Shown piece after piece: positions 1 through 8,419 of a stretch of 64,000 nucleotides of DNA. Under the pieces are notes generated by a model. That model made no database searches. It was given only the letters and a program-made list of their open reading frames with translations, and had not been told where the DNA came from. Position 1 is the first letter of the stretch, and each line of letters opens with the position of its first letter. Source of the stretch: Hyphomonadaceae bacterium. Its GTDB lineage: Bacteria > Pseudomonadota > Alphaproteobacteria > Caulobacterales > Aquidulcibacteraceae. The stretch spans positions 1 through 64,000 of the forward strand of contig JAHDXR010000009.1 in NCBI GenBank assembly GCA_023384105.1, read 5' to 3'. Position numbers and translations under genes: made by a program.

Positions 1-93
1 AATTCCCGCTTGCGCATGCGTTTGGCTTTGCCCTCGATCAACGCCGGACTAGGCGGAGGAAGCGGGCGTCGGGGGCAAGCGAGACGCGGGCCG

Positions 94-999
94 TCATGCC
101 GCGCTCTCCCAGGCCAGCGGCTGGCCCTTCGGCCAGACCTGTTCGATGTCGCATTTCCTGACCCCGATATGCGCCGCCACTGTCCGGTAGGACGGAACGA
201 CGCCCTTCATGTGAAGCTGGTAGCGGGCGTCCTGGACCTCTTCCATGGACGGCACGCGCGCCTCGGCTGGACGCTCGGCGCTTTGCACGATGGCGGGCCG
301 GGTGTCGGGCTCTAAGGCGTTGGCGGCCATGGGGGTTGCCGCGGCCGCGGTGGCTGCGATCGCTGTCCCTACCCCGCTGCGGCGGCGCTTCTTGGTCGTG
401 TCCAGGGTGGTGACGTTGGTCGTCTCAACCCCCCGCTCGGACGCGGCGCGCCGGGCCCTCTCCTCAGCGGCCAGACGCTCACGCCGTTCTTCTTGTTTCG
501 CTTCCCATTGGGCGTCGGCCCGGGCCTTGCGTTCGGCCCGGGCGTGCGCCAACGCTTCATCGACCCAGTATTGCGCCGGCTCATAGAAGGCCAAGGCGCC
601 GGCCAGCGGCCAGATCAGCAGCGCCATGTCGCCCGACAGGAAGCCCACCAGGGTAAAGGCGTGATGCAGTGAGACGGCGTTATAGGCCCCGCCCAAGAGC
701 ATGAGGGTGCGGGCTCGCTCGAATTCCTTGGGGAGGTTCGCGGCTTGCGCCTGGCGCGCCGCCGCGGCCGCTACGTTCGCCGCGATCTGGATGATGAAGG
801 ACAGCACCGCCAGGAGCACAAAGCCCGGCGTGGCCGCTGAGAGCGCGCCACGCAGGCCATAGAGCGCGGCCCACACGCCCGCCGATGACAACCACGCCCA
901 CGCGGCGAAGCACGCCAGCGCGATCGACAAGGCGTAAGCGCATTCCTGCAGCGGCAGGCGCTGCAATTCCGGTTCTGGCGTCGTGACGGCGTGCGTCAT
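94..999 (-). CDS. membrane protein with charged linker and C-terminal HTH-like segment
   Basis: 301 residues. The first ~140 hold three hydrophobic stretches (about 20-45, 55-80 and 97-135), so an inner-membrane protein is likely. An Arg/Glu-rich coiled-coil-like linker follows (about 150-190), then an Ala-rich part and a C-terminal stretch, GVVPSYRTVAAHIGVRKCDI, with helix-turn-helix spacing. I do not recognise the family. It is the last minus-strand gene in the window, beyond the lysis genes; the left prophage end is not visible, so whether it is phage or host is open. A membrane domain joined to a possible DNA-binding tail would be unusual. Confidence 0.6.
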   Translation of the reverse strand: MTHAVTTPEPELQRLPLQECAYALSIALACFAAWAWLSSAGVWAALYGLRGALSAATPGFVLLAVLSFIIQIAANVAAAAARQAQAANLPKEFERARTLMLLGGAYNAVSLHHAFTLVGFLSGDMALLIWPLAGALAFYEPAQYWVDEALAHARAERKARADAQWEAKQEERRERLAAEERARRAASERGVETTNVTTLDTTKKRRRSGVGTAIAATAAAATPMAANALEPDTRPAIVQSAERPAEARVPSMEEVQDARYQLHMKGVVPSYRTVAAHIGVRKCDIEQVWPKGQPLAWESAA

Positions 1000-1052
1000 G
1001 GGTCCATTCTCTGCTCTGGCGCGCTTAACGCGCGGTAAGCGGTCTTAAGGTT

Positions 1053-1166
1053 TGCGCATCGATGCGCATGCGCGCGCGGCGCGCTGATAACCAAATCGAG
1101 CCCGCAGGTTCTGTTCGCGTTCCGCTCGTTTCGATGAAATCCGTAATTCATGCGCAAAGATGCGCA
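1053..1166. promoter_or_regulatory. paired TGCGCA-N4-TGCGCA sites in a gene-free gap
   Basis: The roughly 400-base gap between 1000 and 1399 has no convincing gene. It holds two sites of the same design, TGCGCA-N4-TGCGCA, at 1053-1068 (a perfect 16-base palindrome) and 1151-1166. The same 10-base phase in both suggests a regulator binding one face of the helix. They lie upstream of the minus-strand gene that starts at 999. A further TGCGCA occurs at about position 12. Confidence 0.35.
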
Positions 1167-1365
1167 GCACTTGTGGAGGTTACGGCGCGTTCGGATTGAT
1201 CAAGATGACGAAGCGCTTCACCTCTTTGATGCGTCGGGTTCGGAGCAAGCAGCCCTGGCTCCACCAGGCATGGGAGAAATCGTAGAGGCGGCTAGGACGC
1301 CCATCCGCTGAGACGCTGGCGCGGGGCCTCGACCTCGTAGCAAGGCTAGATGCGGAGCGAGAGAG

Positions 1366-1391
1366 ACGCCGGGCTTTGAGGGGCCCGGCGT
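1366..1391. terminator. GC hairpin at end of the small accessory gene
   Basis: Stem ACGCCGGGC / GCCCGGCGT (1366-1374, 1383-1391) with an 8-base loop. On the plus strand it is followed by TTCGATTTT. It lies just past the stop of the minus-strand gene ending at 1400. It resembles the hairpin at 1745-1775. Confidence 0.5.
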
Positions 1392-1399
1392 TTCGATTT

Positions 1400-1726
1400 T
1401 CAGTCCACGCCGCCGTAGTCAGCCGGGATCGGCTGCAGCGGGTGTGAGCCGCGGAGTTGATGGGCGGCGCTGTCACTGAGAAATTCGATCACACCGCCAC
1501 GCAGAAAGTGATGGCAGCGCGTTTGCTCTGCTTCGCCGGTCCGTTGCCAGAAGGTGCGGATCGAAGGTGAGAGCGTCGGCTTGTTCACGTCGCCGTTCCA
1601 AGTCCAGCGCGGCCGCATATCGCTGGCGACGTTGACCATGTGCAGGCATTCGCAGCCGCTGCACCAATAGCCGAGCAGCTCGCGATCGGGGCTAAGCGCC
1701 ACCATGCCTTCACGCTTCAAGCCCAT
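1400..1726 (-). CDS. small Cys/His phage protein (DUF6527-like)
   Basis: 108 residues from the ATG at 1726, chosen because GGAGG stands 8 bases upstream; the longer reading adds residues with no ribosome site. The pattern GYWCSGCECLH, then WTWNGDVNKPTLSPSI, CHHFLRGG and IEFLSDSAAH matches a family of small phage proteins that I recall as DUF6527 (name from memory). The paired Cys and His residues suggest a metal site. No function can be assigned. It is a separate unit bounded by hairpins on both sides. Confidence 0.7.
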   Translation of the reverse strand: MGLKREGMVALSPDRELLGYWCSGCECLHMVNVASDMRPRWTWNGDVNKPTLSPSIRTFWQRTGEAEQTRCHHFLRGGVIEFLSDSAAHQLRGSHPLQPIPADYGGVD

Positions 1727-1744
1727 GTGTAGCGCCTCCAAGCA

Positions 1745-1775
1745 AAACGCCGCGCCCAATGAAGAGCGCGGCGTT
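1745..1775 (-). terminator. intrinsic terminator of the lysis operon
   Basis: On the minus strand an AACGCCGCGC / GCGCGGCGTT stem (1766-1775, 1745-1755) is followed by TTTTGCTT. It lies just beyond the last lysis-region gene (stop at 1817). Confidence 0.6.
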
Positions 1776-1816
1776 CGATTTCGTGTGTTAGCCGGACACG
1801 TTGGCCGGACCCGGCG

Positions 1817-2002
1817 CTACCGGGCGCGAGCCCGCTTTGTACCACGACGCGATGCGGAGCGCATCACCTTGCGCGCTTTGCGCTGCGACTTCCGCGCCGA
1901 CTTCTTCGCCTTCGCTTTCAATTCGGCTTTCGCTTCGCTCGCCACCTGTTTCCAGTACGCGAGCTGTTGCTCCGCCATCTTCAATTTCTGCTTCGCCGTC
2001 AT
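1817..2002 (-). CDS. small, very basic Lys/Ala/Arg-rich protein
   Basis: 61 residues. The first half is an amphipathic helix (KMAEQQLAYWKQVASEAKAE) and the rest is almost only K, R, A and S. TGAGG stands 5 bases before the ATG at 2002, and the stop codon of the preceding 52-codon gene overlaps that ribosome site, so the two are translationally coupled. No family recognised; a nucleic-acid-binding role would fit the charge but is only inference. Confidence 0.55.
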   Translation of the reverse strand: MTAKQKLKMAEQQLAYWKQVASEAKAELKAKAKKSARKSQRKARKVMRSASRRGTKRARAR

Positions 2003-2009
2003 CGTCGCC

Positions 2010-2168
2010 TCACTTCACCGCACGCTTCACCGCGCGGGAAGGCTTTGATGATTTGCGTTGCGGCGAAGTTACCGGCTCGCTCTCATCAATCGTGCGAACG
2101 CGCAGGTGAAGCCCGAGCGGAACGCCGAAAATCAAGCCGACGATGACCCCGAGCGGAAACCAGCTCAC
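2010..2168 (-). CDS. 52-residue single-span membrane protein
   Basis: GTG at 2168 lies 4 bases past the endolysin stop. The product begins MSWFPLGVIVGLIFGVPLGL, one hydrophobic helix, followed by a basic, Ser-rich tail. The stop at 2010-2012 runs into the ribosome site of the next gene. Its place between the endolysin and the operon end suggests a lysis accessory protein (antiholin-like or spanin-like); the sequence does not decide this. Confidence 0.55.
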   Translation of the reverse strand: MSWFPLGVIVGLIFGVPLGLHLRVRTIDESEPVTSPQRKSSKPSRAVKRAVK

Positions 2169-2172
2169 GCGA

Positions 2173-2910
2173 TCACGCGACGTTGGCGCGGATCAGCCGC
2201 TGATACGCTTCGGCCATCTTCTGATCGTAGCGGTTCTCGGCATAGTTCGGGCCGTTGTAACGGCGGGCGAACAAGGTCCAGTCCCGGCGCTGCAATGCGC
2301 CAGCCAAGCCATTGGCGACGATGAAGGCTTCGAAGGCTTCGAGCTGGTCCTTTTCCGATCTCGCCAGCTTGGCGACATAGTCGCGCGCGCTCGCCATGTG
2401 CAGGGTCGGATAGTTCTGGCCCAGCACCTGAAACCGGCCCCAGCTTGCGCTTTCCAAAGCCGCTTCGGGATTGAGCGCATAGGCTTCCTGCAGCAGCGTC
2501 CAGCGCGCGCTTTGCGTGGTCGGATACCCGCCCGGCCGGGGCTGCGATAAATGCGGGTGCGAGAGATTGTAGAGCCCGCCGGTCTTGCGGGCGAAGAGGT
2601 GGCGCTCATAGAGAATGATCGGGCGCCCGTCCGGGCCGAACGCGCCTTCGCGCCCGCTCTCCACTTCGGCCACGGCGGCGAGCGCTTGCCATTCGCAGCC
2701 GAGCCGTTGGGCTGCGGCGATATAATCGCTGCTAGCGAGCGGGCTTGCGTCAATTGCTTTGAGACTGGCCAGAAAATCGAGCGGCGGCGGCGCTGGCATT
2801 GGCGCTGGAGCCGGCGGCGCAGGCGCGCGCGAGGGCGCCGGTCTTGGCGCAGGCGCACGGGTGAAGAGCGCGAGCAGCAGCGAGACGATCACATCCCAAA
2901 GCATCTTCAT
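2173..2910 (-). CDS. endolysin, N-acetylmuramidase (DUF3380 type) with membrane anchor
   Basis: 245 residues from ATG 2910, preceded by GGAGG at a 10-base spacing. Domain order: an N-terminal hydrophobic segment (LWDVIVSLLLALF, about 3-16) able to act as a signal-anchor; a Pro/Ala-rich linker (18-50); then a full N-acetylmuramidase domain with AEVESGREG (likely catalytic Glu), PIILYERHLFARKTGG, SASWGRFQVLGQNY and the C-terminal FARRYNGPNYAENRYD typical of the family. It cuts peptidoglycan glycan strands at lysis. The anchor suggests a SAR-type endolysin held at the membrane until depolarised. It follows holin and spanin genes in one operon. Confidence 0.9.
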   Translation of the reverse strand: MKMLWDVIVSLLLALFTRAPAPRPAPSRAPAPPAPAPMPAPPPLDFLASLKAIDASPLASSDYIAAAQRLGCEWQALAAVAEVESGREGAFGPDGRPIILYERHLFARKTGGLYNLSHPHLSQPRPGGYPTTQSARWTLLQEAYALNPEAALESASWGRFQVLGQNYPTLHMASARDYVAKLARSEKDQLEAFEAFIVANGLAGALQRRDWTLFARRYNGPNYAENRYDQKMAEAYQRLIRANVA

Positions 2911-2915
2911 GGGGC

Positions 2916-3275
2916 TTAGTCCTCCCGCGCCGCGCGCGTGCAGCGGTTCGCCGCCGTGGCGTGATTTACGATGCCGACGAATTGGCGGTCGCGCAGGGCG
3001 GCGTAGCCTTCCCATTCGATCTCGCGGCCGAGCCGTTGGATTTGGAGCCGGCGCACTTCTTCGTCCGCCGTTGGCGCGAGAAACCGGCCGCGGATTTCAT
3101 CTTGGCCCAGAACGAGGAGCGCCGGGCGCTCGACTTCTTCAAGGATCGAGCTCGGCAGTGTGTTGTTGCACGGCGGCGGCGTAGGCGGCTCGACTTTCGT
3201 CGCGCAAGCGCTGAGCGCGATCGCGGTACTCGCGATAGCTAGCTTCGAGATCAGGGGCGTCGGCGACGGCTTCAC
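2916..3275 (-). CDS. Rz1-like outer-membrane spanin lipoprotein
   Basis: 119 residues from the GTG at 3275, chosen because ACGGAGG stands 6 bases upstream. The start MKPSPTPLISKLAIASTAIA is followed by LSAC, a clear lipobox with the Cys near residue 24, then a Pro-rich stretch (VEPPTPPP). Its first 137 bases overlap the Rz gene in another frame, the classical Rz/Rz1 layout. Together with Rz it should span the periplasm and fuse the membranes in the last step of lysis. It is longer than lambda Rz1; the C-terminal ~80 residues are unrecognised. Confidence 0.75.
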   Translation of the reverse strand: MKPSPTPLISKLAIASTAIALSACATKVEPPTPPPCNNTLPSSILEEVERPALLVLGQDEIRGRFLAPTADEEVRRLQIQRLGREIEWEGYAALRDRQFVGIVNHATAANRCTRAARED

Positions 3276-3588
3276 GCGCTTCCTCCGTTTGAGTTCGAAC
3301 GCGCGCGCGGGCGCGGTGAGTGTCTTCGACGATGACGACCGAGTCCTGCGCGCGGCGGGTTTCGGCTTCGGCGGTGCGCTGGTTCGATTCCGCGGTGCGC
3401 TGGTTCGCCTCTGCCGCGACCTCGCGGCCGGAAGGCGCCGACCACGGCCAGCGCACATCGCACGAACTCAGCACGAAGAGGATCGCTATGGCGCCGAGGA
3501 TCACCCACCAATATTTCAGAGCCCCATCGATCACGCCTTCGATGCGGGCGCGCCAGTTGACCGGCGCGCGTTGCGGCGCCGGCGTCAC
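3139..3588 (-). CDS. Rz-like inner-membrane spanin
   Basis: 149 residues. One transmembrane helix (about 25-43, YWWVILGAIAILFVLSSC) is followed by a long periplasmic coiled coil rich in Glu, Arg and Ala with repeated ANQRTAESNQRTAEAE. This is the i-spanin topology. The GTG start at 3588 overlaps the holin stop (GTGA). Rz1 begins inside it in a different frame. Confidence 0.75.
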   Translation of the reverse strand: MTPAPQRAPVNWRARIEGVIDGALKYWWVILGAIAILFVLSSCDVRWPWSAPSGREVAAEANQRTAESNQRTAEAETRRAQDSVVIVEDTHRARARVRTQTEEAREAVADAPDLEASYREYRDRAQRLRDESRAAYAAAVQQHTAELDP

Positions 3589-3983
3589 GCGCTGTTCTCC
3601 GCCGGCCGCGGCGAATTGGCGGGGTCGTTGGGATCGAGCGCCGGTGAAGCGTTCGAAGATGCGGGCGGCGAAGCTGGCCGCCCAGTGCCAAAAGGGCCGT
3701 TTTGCGGGGAGCCTCCGCCCGCGCGGATTTCTTCAACGCGCTCGATGCGCCGGTCGCGGAAGAGCGCGACGATATGGATGATCACAACGCCGAGGATCGC
3801 AGCGAACGCGGTCAGCAATTGTGCGAGGCCCGCAAGATCGACGCCTTCGCCCGCGGCCCAGCGCTCCATGCCGTCAATGACGACAGCGCCGAAACGCAGG
3901 CAGAACCAGACGACGGCGCACATGAGCGCAAGCGAAGCCAGCCGCTGTAGCGGCCGGCCGATGCGGTCCAAAATGGAAATCAT
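3585..3983 (-). CDS. holin candidate, two transmembrane helices
   Basis: 132 residues with hydrophobic helices at about 14-36 and 52-75 and a polar Pro/Ser-rich C-terminus. GGAGG stands 8 bases before the ATG at 3983. It precedes the Rz, Rz1 and endolysin genes, so it is the natural holin candidate for releasing the lysis enzymes. Assignment rests on topology and position; no specific holin family motif was recognised. Confidence 0.6.
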   Translation of the reverse strand: MISILDRIGRPLQRLASLALMCAVVWFCLRFGAVVIDGMERWAAGEGVDLAGLAQLLTAFAAILGVVIIHIVALFRDRRIERVEEIRAGGGSPQNGPFGTGRPASPPASSNASPALDPNDPANSPRPAENSA

Positions 3984-4007
3984 GAGGCGAGCCTCCGCCT
4001 GTTCGGT

Positions 4008-4496
4008 TTACGCCGCCTTGACGCCGCCGAAGTTGAGCGCTTCGCGGCGGATCAATTCCGCACGCTCAACCTTCGCCACCATGAACCGGCATGCAGCTTC
4101 GAAATCGTCAGCGATGGCTTGCTGCAATTGCTGTTGTGTCGGAGGCGATTCAAAAAGGAGCCGGGCGCGCCGCTTGATGAGCTCGACTTCTTCTTCGGTT
4201 TCCGCTGCGATCAGTTCGGCCAAAAGATCGCGCGCGTCCGCTTGCTTGATGCCGCGATCGGTGAAGACCGAAAGGCCGGCAGGTTCGATGTGAATGAGCA
4301 CCGCCCCGGCATCGTCTCGAAGCGCCTTGCCGGTCTCATCGCTGAGCGAGCCGGTGAATTCCCATTTGGCTTTGCCAAAGCCGACGCTGCGCCGGTTCGC
4401 ATGCACCTTGGCGTAGATGCCGGTGGCCTCGCATAGATAGACGCGCCGATAGGGTTTGGCCGCATCATCAAGCTGGGTCTGGTGAACGTAAGTCAT
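4008..4496 (-). CDS. conserved phage protein downstream of the tail-tip gene
   Basis: 162 residues from ATG 4496 (TCGGAGAG just upstream); a GTG at 4511 overlapping the previous stop would add five residues. The first ~80 residues look beta-rich (YRRVYLCEATGIYAKVHANR, VLIHIEPAGLSVF), the second half is helical and acidic. It may be a tail-fibre or tip accessory protein by position. No domain recognised. Confidence 0.6.
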   Translation of the reverse strand: MTYVHQTQLDDAAKPYRRVYLCEATGIYAKVHANRRSVGFGKAKWEFTGSLSDETGKALRDDAGAVLIHIEPAGLSVFTDRGIKQADARDLLAELIAAETEEEVELIKRRARLLFESPPTQQQLQQAIADDFEAACRFMVAKVERAELIRREALNFGGVKAA

Positions 4497-4507
4497 CCGC
4501 TCTCCGA

Positions 4508-7500
4508 TCACGGCTCGTTGTATTCAATGCCGCCCTGGCCGCCGCCATAGCCCGGTGGCGGCGGAGCCGGCGGGGTATAACCGCCGCCGCCCAATTGCGT
4601 GCGGAAGGCGCCCACGGCCACGTAGCGATTGGTGGTGTCGCCGTAATAGGTCTGCAGGCTCGACGTGACGGCGATGTAGTCGCCGAGTTGCACGTCCCAG
4701 AACACCCAATAGAGCGTATCGGATGCAAGGCCGGTCAGCGTGTCGCCCGGGAGATTGAGCGTCTGACCAGGAAGATAAACATCGTGCGCCGTCACCGTGA
4801 TCGAACTTGAGTTCGATGCGAGCGGAACGGCGATAGAGCGCACCACGGCGACGCCGCCCGATGCATTGGTCGGCAGGCCCCGCCAATCGATGATGACCCC
4901 GCCCGAGGCGTTGGTGCGCCCGGTCGCGCTTGCGGTCACTTCATCGGAATAGAGCCCTGCCGCGTCGACGGCCTTGATGCGGAAAGTCTCGCCGCCTTCA
5001 AGCGCGATGGTGTGAAAGACTTGCCGCGTGTCGCGGCCGAAGACGAGCGCAACGCGGGTGGCGCTTTCCCAATCAGCCCCACCGAAACGAAGCTCGTAAG
5101 CATCGATGTCGATCGCCGCAGCCGGCGTCCAGCTTGCCTTGCCGCCATCGAGCGTGGCCGCCACGGCAAAACCGGTCGGCGCATCCGGGCGCGTTGTCTT
5201 GCCGATCACCTCGTGGTCGAAGACGTATTCATAGAGCGAGGGCACGCCTGTTTTTGAGATCGTCCGGGCGCGCAGGTGAATGACCTGCCCGGTTTGCACC
5301 GTCGCGATATAGAGCGAGCCGTCGATAGCGGTAGAGCCGACCGGCTCCCATTCCTCGCCGTTGGCTTCAGCGCTTTTCCATTCCGCTTCCCAGGTGACGC
5401 CCGGAACGGTCAAGCTGACATAAGGGTCAAGGTAAAGCTGCACCCGCTCATTCAGCGTCCCGTCTGCGAGGCGCAGCATCACCACTTCATCGGAGCGGAC
5501 GTTGAGGATCGGACGCGAGGGGCGTTCCGTCTCGTCAATCGGGGCTTGGCGGTTGATGTAGCTTTGGAAGGCTGGGATGGGGCCAGTGTCCGCGGTCCAC
5601 ACGCCGGGCTGCGCGTCGACAAGCGTCAGCTGGGCGTGCAGATTGTCGAGCCGGCGGATGTGCTTGACCAGCATCGGCGCGCTTTCCGCGCCGAGTTCGC
5701 CATAGAGCGTAAGATCGCCCACGGCCGGCGCGTCCGCGAGCGGGATCGGCGCCGAAAGCGTGACTGTGTCGGAAGGCCCTGCCGCATAGTCGATCTCATG
5801 CACCGCGCTGCTCTGGTCGGCGTGGCGGATGCGGATCGCATAGGCGGTTTCGCTGTCGGGCAGCTCGACCAGGATGTCGAGCACGATGGCGACGACATTC
5901 AGCTCGTCCTCGTCGAGAATGAGTGCGGCGATGCGCCCCGCGCCCAGGCCGATCGAGACCACGTCATAGGTGAAGCGCACCAGCGAGCCCTTGGTGCAGG
6001 CTAGGCTTTCAATATCCTGATTGACCCGGTGCTCTTCGGGGCGAAGCTCCAGCACGGCCAAGTGGTAGCGGGCTTCTCGGTAGGCTTGCGTCGCCGAGCG
6101 GCAGGTCGGCAGGTCGAGGGTCTCGAACTTGGCGGCGGCGATTTTCCCGCCCGCGCCGTCCTCATTGTAGGCGTCGCGATAGACGACGATCTCGTCCTGC
6201 TGATCGTTGGCGTCGGGGTTGATGAAGGTGACGCGGAACGCGTGCGGCAGGTCGAGGAAGGACTTTGAGCCTTTGTATCCCCAGGAGTTTCGGGGGCTGA
6301 TGTGCGCCACCGGCGTGGTCTGCTCGACGTCGCGGACGATGGTGTATTTCCCGCCCGTGCCGATGGTGAGCGCGGCGCGCCCCGACGCGGCGATGAGCTG
6401 CGCCGCCGACATGACCGATCCGCCCTCCAGCACGGTGTCGCAGGTCCAGCGCTTTTCCTGCGCGTTCGGCGCCTGGGCTTCGCAGGCTTGGGCCCAATCA
6501 ACGAAGGCCGGGAGATCGAGCCGGCTGTCCGGGCAGATCGTCACCGAGCCGCGCTTTCTCAGCACGTCGGCGGTTTGCCACGCGGGATTGCGGGTAAGTC
6601 GATAGGACCAGGTCTCGGTGTTCGGGTCGTAGACTTCGTGATAGGCGCTGGCCAAGCAGTTGATGATGTCGGGCACGCCGTTCAGCTGGCCCGTCGCTTT
6701 AAGCCGCAGGCCGATCAGGCAAAGGCCCGGCATGTTGATCGGGTTGCCGGCGCGGACCGAGCGCAACGTTGTCCAATAGGCGGTGTCGCTCACATAAGAA
6801 GGGCTCGCCACCGTGGTGCGGCGCATACGCACGAAGTATTGCGTCGAAGACGAGCCGGTGACTTTGAACCGGCCTGAGCGCGAGGTTGCGGCGACAGAGG
6901 TATCGGTCGCGACGATCTTGCCGTCTTCGGCGGTGCCGTATTCGCCGCGTCCATCGATCCAATCGGCATTGATCCACGAAACGCCGTTGACGCTCCACTG
7001 CACTTCAAAGCGCACCGTGGTTTGCTTGCGCTTGCCATCGTCCGGATCGGTGGTCCCGAGACCGGCCGGGAAGGTGATGTCGATCGAGGCTTCTTCGGTG
7101 TCGGCCTCGGTGACCTTCACCACCCAGAGGTTCGGCTCCAGCAGCGCTGTCAGTCGTTCTTCGCGGATCTGAGTGGTGAAGAGCGTGAGCGGGGTGTCGG
7201 TGTCCCAACCTTCGCGCACTTCCCATTGCGCGCCCTGGAACGCGGTGATCGGGGTTTGGCCGATCCTGATGTCGGAGACATCGATCGGGCCGTAACCGAC
7301 GAGGAGCGCCAGATGCAGCCATTGCGTCTTGCCCTGCATCACCGTGTAGGGCCGGGCGGCCAGCAGCGGATACATGCGCTTCTCGCCGATGAGGCGCGGG
7401 ATCGGCGCATAGGGCGCAAACTGGTTCCTGATCCCGGTGAGCGAAGCGTAGGGATTGCCGGCCTGCTGATCGAAGCGCCAGGGATCGCGGCCCATTTCGG

Positions 7501-7954
7501 GCGGGGGAATAAGCGCGTTGACCAGCATCTGGCCAACGATCACCGCGCCGATGGAGAAGAGGCTGGAGGCTAGGCTGCCCGCAGCGAACGGGTTGAAGAA
7601 ACTCGCCACGATGACGACTGCGATCATCAAGACCGTGCGCAGCACGTCCTTGCCGCCATTTCCGCCGCCGCCCTGCAGGCGCACGCGCATGTAGAGCGAA
7701 GCGCCCGGCTTCGGCCTGATCCGCTTCCAGTGGCGGGGATCGATTTTGTGGTCGGCGAGGAAGACGTCGATGTGGCGCCGGAGCCGGGGGCCGATCCCCG
7801 ACATCATCACCGCGTCGTGGATCGTGGCCCCTTCAGGCAGCAGCACCACCTTGGCCGAGCCGCGCTGGAACGGGGAGGCGTTGACCAGCACGGCGGCGCC
7901 CTGGCGCGCGCGCGGACGCTCCGGCGCCAGCACTTCGCCTTCGAGAGCGGTCAT
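4508..7954 (-). CDS. tail tip / host-specificity protein (lambda J-like)
   Basis: 1148 residues, the largest tail protein after the tape measure. Features in order: N-terminal basic segment; a Gly-rich loop and a hydrophobic stretch at about 103-150 (VLMIAVVIVASFFNPFAAGS, then a second helix), as in tip proteins of this group; a long beta-rich core; fibronectin-III-like sequence near 920-1010 (RPDAPTGFAVAATLDGGKAS); and a Gly/Pro-rich end. It should close the tail tip and contact the receptor. GAGGGG precedes the ATG. The NlpC/P60 gene lies upstream, matching the lambda K-I-J order. Confidence 0.85.
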   Translation of the reverse strand: MTALEGEVLAPERPRARQGAAVLVNASPFQRGSAKVVLLPEGATIHDAVMMSGIGPRLRRHIDVFLADHKIDPRHWKRIRPKPGASLYMRVRLQGGGGNGGKDVLRTVLMIAVVIVASFFNPFAAGSLASSLFSIGAVIVGQMLVNALIPPPEMGRDPWRFDQQAGNPYASLTGIRNQFAPYAPIPRLIGEKRMYPLLAARPYTVMQGKTQWLHLALLVGYGPIDVSDIRIGQTPITAFQGAQWEVREGWDTDTPLTLFTTQIREERLTALLEPNLWVVKVTEADTEEASIDITFPAGLGTTDPDDGKRKQTTVRFEVQWSVNGVSWINADWIDGRGEYGTAEDGKIVATDTSVAATSRSGRFKVTGSSSTQYFVRMRRTTVASPSYVSDTAYWTTLRSVRAGNPINMPGLCLIGLRLKATGQLNGVPDIINCLASAYHEVYDPNTETWSYRLTRNPAWQTADVLRKRGSVTICPDSRLDLPAFVDWAQACEAQAPNAQEKRWTCDTVLEGGSVMSAAQLIAASGRAALTIGTGGKYTIVRDVEQTTPVAHISPRNSWGYKGSKSFLDLPHAFRVTFINPDANDQQDEIVVYRDAYNEDGAGGKIAAAKFETLDLPTCRSATQAYREARYHLAVLELRPEEHRVNQDIESLACTKGSLVRFTYDVVSIGLGAGRIAALILDEDELNVVAIVLDILVELPDSETAYAIRIRHADQSSAVHEIDYAAGPSDTVTLSAPIPLADAPAVGDLTLYGELGAESAPMLVKHIRRLDNLHAQLTLVDAQPGVWTADTGPIPAFQSYINRQAPIDETERPSRPILNVRSDEVVMLRLADGTLNERVQLYLDPYVSLTVPGVTWEAEWKSAEANGEEWEPVGSTAIDGSLYIATVQTGQVIHLRARTISKTGVPSLYEYVFDHEVIGKTTRPDAPTGFAVAATLDGGKASWTPAAAIDIDAYELRFGGADWESATRVALVFGRDTRQVFHTIALEGGETFRIKAVDAAGLYSDEVTASATGRTNASGGVIIDWRGLPTNASGGVAVVRSIAVPLASNSSSITVTAHDVYLPGQTLNLPGDTLTGLASDTLYWVFWDVQLGDYIAVTSSLQTYYGDTTNRYVAVGAFRTQLGGGGYTPPAPPPPGYGGGQGGIEYNEP

Positions 7955-7999
7955 GCATGCCCCTCGTCTGATGGGTGGCGGCGGTGTGGGATCGGCCCT

Positions 8000-8416
8000 T
8001 CAGGGCCGGTAGAAGCCGACGATGCGATGGGTCCAGTGCGCATCGCGATAGCACTCGACGCAGGCGTCGACGCCTTTGTTGGTGTGGAGCATCCAGCCTG
8101 GGGCAACCACCAGACCGATATGGATCGGGGCCCCGCTCTGGCGCAGTAGCACCGCATCGCCCTCGTCCGCCTCGATCGGCGAGATTGCGCGAAACCCCGC
8201 CGCGAAGGCTTCGGCGGCGTCGCGCATGGCGACAAGCCCGGCGCGCCCAGCCCATGCCGGCCCGTCATAGTCCGGCAGCATCACGCCGCGCTCGCAGCGC
8301 TGAACGTGGGCGAAAAGTTGCCAGCAGTTGAAGCTCTTGGGGGGCGAGCCCTGATCGGCGTAAGGGACGCCGACATAGTTGGCGACGTAGGCGGGAAGCG
8401 GCGGGGGTGTACGCAT
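8000..8416 (-). CDS. NlpC/P60-family tail-tip peptidase (lambda K-like)
   Basis: 138 residues. The Cys of SFNCWQLF (about residue 31), the His of APIHIGLVV and a following LHTNKG motif match the Cys-His catalytic pattern of NlpC/P60 peptidases. In siphoviruses this protein sits at the tail tip and helps the tail cross peptidoglycan. It precedes the J-like gene. Confidence 0.8.
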   Translation of the reverse strand: MRTPPPLPAYVANYVGVPYADQGSPPKSFNCWQLFAHVQRCERGVMLPDYDGPAWAGRAGLVAMRDAAEAFAAGFRAISPIEADEGDAVLLRQSGAPIHIGLVVAPGWMLHTNKGVDACVECYRDAHWTHRIVGFYRP

Positions 8417-8419
8417 CTT

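Noticed and set aside
3160-4293. 377-codon plus-strand frame across the lysis genes
   Set aside because: It covers holin, Rz and Rz1 on the other strand, each with good starts and topology; the plus product is low-complexity.
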